Shown: in pieces, positions 58,906 through 64,000 of the stretch | How the letters are laid out: every line of letters starts with the position of its first letter | Position numbering within the stretch: position 1 is the stretch's first letter | Assembly: GCA_027924645.1 (NCBI GenBank) | Contig: BSBN01000233.1 | Location: 12,790,501 to 12,854,500, forward strand | Direction of reading: 5' to 3' | Source of the DNA: Cunninghamia lanceolata | Lineage: Eukaryota > Streptophyta > Pinopsida > Cupressales > Cupressaceae | DNA length: 64,000 nt | Notes under the pieces: generated by a model | The model's database searches: none | What the model saw: the letters and a program-made list of their open reading frames with translations, nothing else | What the model was told of the DNA's origin: nothing | Translations under genes and position numbers: made by a program

Positions 58906-59290
58906 GGGTCTACCATTGATTATGTGTTTACTTTATTTGGTGGTACAATTAGTTGGATGAGGAAGCAAGAAGCTTTGGTTTCTTTGTCCACTATTGAGGC
59001 TAAGTATATTGTAGCTACTCATGCTTGTAAAGAAGCTATTTGTCTTAAAAGATTGTGTTCAAACATTTCAATAAAATAGGGTGCAATGGTCTAGTTATTG
59101 TGACAATCAGAGTATGATTTACTTAGCTAAAAACTCAATTTTCATGCCAGGACCAAGCATATTGATGTACAATATCATTTTGTGAGAGATATGGTCAAGG
59201 ATGACAATGCAAAGCTGGTTAAGGTAGAGGCTTTGATTAATGTTGCAATTTCATTAAGTAAGCTCGTGAGCATAGACAAGTTCAAATGAC
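58906..59290 (+). pseudogene. pol: Copia block 2, right half: RNase H
   Basis: Continues the frame cut at 52345 with STIDYVFTLFGGTISWM, VSLSTIEAKYIVA and HIDVQYHFVRDMVKD, parallel to 30457-30840. Stops follow SNISIK, as in block 1, so those changes predate the block duplication. Confidence 0.88.
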
Positions 59291-59685
59291 ATTCAAAGTC
59301 TAAGGCCCTTTCAAACCCTAGTAATTATATAATGGTATTGAAACTCCCTTTTTTCTCTTGCAAGGTGTTTGACAAGTGGGAGAATGTTCAAAAAAGTTTC
59401 TCAACCTTGCGATTAAAAACATGTGATATTTTAGGTTATAAAAATGAATAAACTCAATTTTGGGTTATAGAGTTGTTTTTTAGCCAAAATAGCTATTCCA
59501 GGTTGCTCAAAATTGCTTGCAGCAGTGGCTAATCCGTAGATCACTTCAAGCTCTTCAATTTTAAAAAAATAGGCTCAGTTGGTCTCCTAGATAAAAAGTT
59601 ATGGCCTCTAGAAGTTGGGTCTCTTGCATTGGAAAATATAAAAATGTGTTGGACATGGAAAAGAGTTGTAAGGGGGAGTTACATG

Positions 59686-60174
59686 TGTTGATCAACATAT
59701 GATACATGTTATGACATATCATAAGGCATCTTTGATTATAGATAATGGAACCTTAAGGATTTGGGTGCCACTTTTGGGTGGTTTTGGCTCATGGTTTTTA
59801 ATTACCATTTGGTGGTTTCATGTATTGTACCTCCTATATATTAGGTTCTTAAGATGGAGGTTATGTATGAGAGTCTTATATATAGTTAAGTTGCCTCTAG
59901 ATCTTTGGTTGGTGATACTCCTATGAAGGCTTGCTCTACAAGTATATTGTAATCTTGTTAAGATTTTTGAATAATATATTGGCCTGCTTTTGGACTATGG
60001 GGTTTTTCTCCCGATAGGGTTTCTCTCACATAAATCATTGTGTTGCGGTATGGCTATTAGTTTAGTTTATTTTTGTATAATTTTTGTAACTATTGAAAAG
60101 ATTTGAAATTTTTTGCATAATCCTCCTCTCAAGATTACTGTAGGAAGTTTTTTTGTTACTTTAGCTTCCTTATA
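59686..60174 (+). repeat. 3' LTR of copia block 2 (489 bp)
   Basis: Starts TGTTGATCAAC and ends CCTTATA, paralogous to 31232-31709 with small insertions. Confidence 0.75.
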
Positions 60175-61160
60175 ATTACCACTATGGACAAATGAATTTG
60201 AGTTAGCAAAAATTAAGGTAGGTATTTGTAGGTGGACCCAACAAATGAGACATTTCTAGGTGCCATGGTTTGAGATAATAGACATACTAAAGTTTGGAAC
60301 CATTTTGTTCTTAGGGCTCTTAAGAGACTCTATCAATATGATGTAGCCTAGATGGATTGGGAATCTTGGCCACCAAAAAGACACCTCCACTAGTATTCAT
60401 CCACCCACCTTGACATGTTGGCACTGTTGGTTTTGTCCCACAAAGTGTGAAATACAACATTTCACTCCTAGCACTCTTTCACTAAATAAAACTAAAGCTT
60501 TTTGCAACAATGTGTTCATTGCCACCATATACAAATAAATTCAAGTTAGCAAAAACTGAGGTAGACATTTGTAGGTGGATCCAACATCTACCTTTACAAG
60601 CAAATGAGACATTCCTAAGTGCCACGGTTTGAGAGAATAAATGAGTTAAAGTTTGGCAACTTTTTATTCTTAGGGCTCTTAAGAGACTCTCTCAAACTAA
60701 TGTAGCTTAGAAGGATTCAAATGCTTGGCCTCTGAAAAGACACCTCCAGTAGTATTCACCAACCCATATGTTCGCACTGTTAGTTTGGTCCTATGAGGTG
60801 TGGAATGCAAAATTTTACTCTTGGCATCCTTTTACTAAATTAAATTGAAGCATTTTGCAATATTACATTTATCGTCACAGGAAAATGGATTCAAGATAGA
60901 AAAATTGAGGTAGATATTTGTAGGTGGACCTAACATCCACATGTACATGCAAACAATACATTCCTTGGTGCCACAATTTGAAAGTTCAATTGGACCAAAT
61001 TTTGACACCTTTTTTGTCTTGGGGCTCTTAAGAGACTCTCTTGGTCTAATGTAGGGCCCAAAATGATTGGTATGCTTGGCCACCAAAAAGATACCTCCAC
61101 TAGCATTCACTTATTGACCCCGACATGTTAGCACCATCAGTTCAGTCCCACAAGGTGCAT
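60175..61160. repeat. Three tandem copies of a roughly 320-bp repeat (copy set 2)
   Basis: Same unit and number as 31710-32700, again immediately after the copia LTR. This shows that the whole LTR-plus-array segment was duplicated as one block. Confidence 0.8.
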
Positions 61161-61329
61161 AATGTAAAATTATTTCCCACCTCTCTCTCTTTCTAACTTT
61201 CTCTCTCCCTAACTTCCTCTCTATCCCTATCATATTATCTATCCCTATCTATCACCATCAAAAGGTCATGATATTATCTATCACTATCATATTATCTATC
61301 CCTAACATCCTAAGGACTTCTTTACCTTT

Positions 61330-61560
61330 GCATGCCCCCCTATTTGACCCTCTTAATCTTCGTCATTAAAAAAAAATAGTAGTTTAGAAAAATAGCCACT
61401 AGTAATCTTGTTCTTGTCACATTTTTAAATTTTGAGTGTGGCTATCTTAAATTTTTCATCCAAGATCAATTTTTATTGATTTCAAGAAAAAAGTGGCCAC
61501 TTTTAACCCCATTTTGGCCCTCTATTTCCATGCACATATCCAAATAACTTGTTAAGAATA
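61330..61560 (-). repeat. Dispersed repeat R1, copy 6
   Basis: Same arrangement as 32850-33060 in block 1. Block similarity continues to about 61680 and then stops. Confidence 0.65.
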
Positions 61561-61689
61561 CAAACTAAAATGTAAATTTTATTTACAAAAATGACAACAA
61601 AGAAGGAGAGAATTACAACTATCAACAACCTCTTCTCTTTGAGCGTTTCCCCTTTTATAGATCATTTTTCTATTAACTAGCAATCGCAC

Positions 61690-63640
61690 TTGTTGTGTAA
61701 TGGGTACGCCGATAGTTGAAGCCTAGGGAGGTGCATAGATCTACCAAGTGCAAGCCCAAAGAGATTGGGATGAACACCAAATCCTCAGTATCAATGTCTC
61801 TAATGTCTATAAATGATCTATCAAGTACAAGACCTTAATCACCATGAGTAACCAGAACAATAAACATAAGGTTTGGGTCATGTAGATCCCAAAGTACTTC
61901 ATCAATATGCAATAAAACCAAGTAGATGTTTGAAGTTCAAAATATCAATTAGAGGTATATGGGGGTCACATTTTCAAGTGGATCTGAGTTTGACACGTGG
62001 CTTGGTAGTGACAATAATTATAGCTCAATTGAATTAAGAGTAAATGCAATTCGATTGATCAAATGAGTATGAGCACAATATGGTCTACAAATTCATCACT
62101 TTAAGATCTTAGATGTAGAATTAATATAAACTTTGACCTAAGATGTTTTGAGGTTTGTCCAAAAATCTCCGTCCTCTAAGCTTGAACATGTTGCATGCAA
62201 GAAAGTGAATTAAACAAGGTCGACTAGATCTTATAAGTTCATAGGGAAAATACTCTACACTAAACCAATAGGTATTTGCAATGAGTGTAAGTGTTAGTTT
62301 AAAAATCACAAAGAAATACACAAACATTTTTTCTATGATAATATAAGCCATTTTACACAGTGCATAGTGACAGGGGTGGAGTACACAGTTGATTAGATTA
62401 TCTATTAATTTGAGATAATGTTATGTGCAGATGATCCTCCCCCCACCTCCAAAGGGAGACATGTACACTATCTTGCATAGGGGGTGTATCATTGGTAGCT
62501 AGAGCTTGACAAGATAGTTAGACCTGCCAAAAACTAGACCTATGAGATTGTAATGAATGGAAGTCCCCAAGGATCAATGTCTCTAACATCAATTGATGCT
62601 CTTTCAAAGGCCTTAAGATTTATGGATTTAAAGGGTATGCATCACACCCAACCCTGACAATCAATCTCTCCAATGTCTGTCAACTCTTCGTCAAGTGTAA
62701 TACCTTATGATTTATGGATTTTCAAGGCCCATGACATATTGAGCAGGACCTAATGGCAAGCACCACGAGTAACTGGAACAATTAGAACAAGATGTGGGTC
62801 ATGTAGATACTAAAGTAAATTGTCAATATGTAGTAAATTGGGCATATGTTTGAAGTCTTAAATATCAATTTGAAGTCCATGGGTCCTACGTTTTTAAGTG
62901 GATCGGGTTTGGCATGTTGCTTGGCGGTGATACATATTGTGGCCCAAGGGAATCAAAGTAGACACATGGCAAGTTTTGTCCTTGAGTTTTATTGGTCCTC
63001 TAGGCAATTTGCAAGTTCCTTGGAAGAGAGGAAGTAGATACAATCTAATTGATCGAATGAGTCTAGGTCCACTATGGTCTACAATTCATGGCTTGAATAT
63101 CTTGAATGTGGACTTAATATAAAATTTGACCTAAGATGCTTTGGGGTCCATCCAATAGTCTCCCCAGGCCTCCAAGGTTGAAAATGTTGAACATGAGAAA
63201 ATGACTTAATCAAGGTTGACAAAATCTTACAAGTCCATAAGGAACATATGAAACACTAGACCAATATGCATTTGCAATGAGTGCAATTCTTAGTTAATTT
63301 AAAACTCACAAAGAAAAACACAAATTTTTCTATGGTAATTGAAGCCATTTTACATAATGTGCAGTGCTACCTAGGTGGAGTGCATAGTTGATTGAACTAT
63401 CTAGCAATTTGAGATTATATTGCATGGAGATGATCCTCCTCCCTCCAAAGGGAGAGATGTGCACTATCTCGCGTGGGGGCATATCATTGGTAGTTGAAGC
63501 TTGGCAAGACAATTAGATTTGTGAAATGCTAGACTTGTAAGATTGAGGTCATTAGGAGCCCTTGGCAATCAATGTCCCTCATATCAATTCATGCTCTCAA
63601 GTGTTAGGCCTTGAAGATAAGGTCGTTGTTGAAGATAATC
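61690..63640. repeat. Two tandem units of about 0.95-1.0 kb
   Basis: Paired landmarks: GGGTCATGTAGAT at about 61876 and 62797; CCTAAGATG at 62137 and 63129; GATGATCCTCC at 62429 and 63430; ACTATCTTGCAT or ACTATCTCGCGT at about 62468 and 63462. The spacing rises from about 920 to 1000 because of an insertion in the second unit. No ORF is conserved between units; the small ones are not genes. Confidence 0.78.
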
Positions 63641-64000
63641 TAGTTCAAATATTGTTGGTTATTCAAAAATATTGTTAGGAAGATAGCATGAAATTTCAAA
63701 AATTGTTCAAGTAAAAAAGAATGTGTGTTTTCTCTAGATTATGTGTTGAATGCCTATTTAATACCTGTTATTATGTTTCTTTTAGTACGTATGAAGTATA
63801 TAACTCACATTTAAGAATGATTCAACAAGCTCAAAAGTAACAATGGTCTTAGTGATTGAAAAGAATAATAATAATTAAGTTAACAGTTGATTTTGATGAT
63901 ACATTAGCTTGTTTAATACATTTTCTATAATCACTTTGATGTTTATTGAGTGGATTTATTACCGAGTCAAGAATACCTTTCTTACAAAAGTCTGTATGCT
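63641..64000. other. No gene seen
   Basis: AT-rich end of the window with no feature recognised. Confidence 0.5.

Overview
This window is nuclear DNA of a seed plant. The architecture resembles a conifer or other gymnosperm: very low gene density, old nested LTR retrotransposons, plant-type (TTTAGGG-like) repeat arrays and a plant BAHD acyltransferase. The taxon is inferred, not proven. I see no intact cellular gene. I found no rRNA, no CRISPR and no bacterial-style operon, and I noticed no tRNA gene, though I did no covariance-model search. Almost all annotatable sequence is retrotransposon or decayed gene copy.

Layout. 1-4042: right end of a minus-strand, gag-bearing LTR element with an unidentified long ORF. 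5835-7700: dispersed repeats. 10677-21927: an 11.25-kb LTR element without gag or pol that carries about 5 kb of degenerate telomere-like repeats with a strand-switch palindrome, plus a captured serine hydroxymethyltransferase (SHMT) fragment. 22091-33060: a decayed copia element split by a 6.77-kb non-autonomous element with 2.1-kb LTRs (23601-30367). 33400-48640: remnants of three tandem BAHD acyltransferase copies, a LINE ORF1 fragment, a MITE-like insertion, and a 5.5-kb copia element (42448-47952) sitting inside exon 2 of the best-preserved BAHD copy. 49812-61560: a second copy of the dispersed-repeat and copia block, here split by a 6.56-kb chromodomain gypsy element (52346-58905). 61690-63640: two roughly 1-kb tandem repeats.

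How the parts relate. Four LTR elements have boundaries fixed by structure (TG...CA termini, primer binding site or paralogous empty site, and 5-bp target duplications). The two copia blocks are paralogous, and each preserves the empty target site for the insertion in the other. Nearly every premature stop in the elements fits a single C-to-T (or G-to-A) change of a CAG, CAA, CGA or TGG codon, and the two LTRs of the 5.5-kb copia element differ only by transitions. This is the expected footprint of long-term deamination of methylated cytosine.

The most unusual object is the 10677-21927 element: telomere-like satellite, a palindrome of about 1.4 kb and a host-gene fragment inside one pair of LTRs. 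All alignments here were done by eye.
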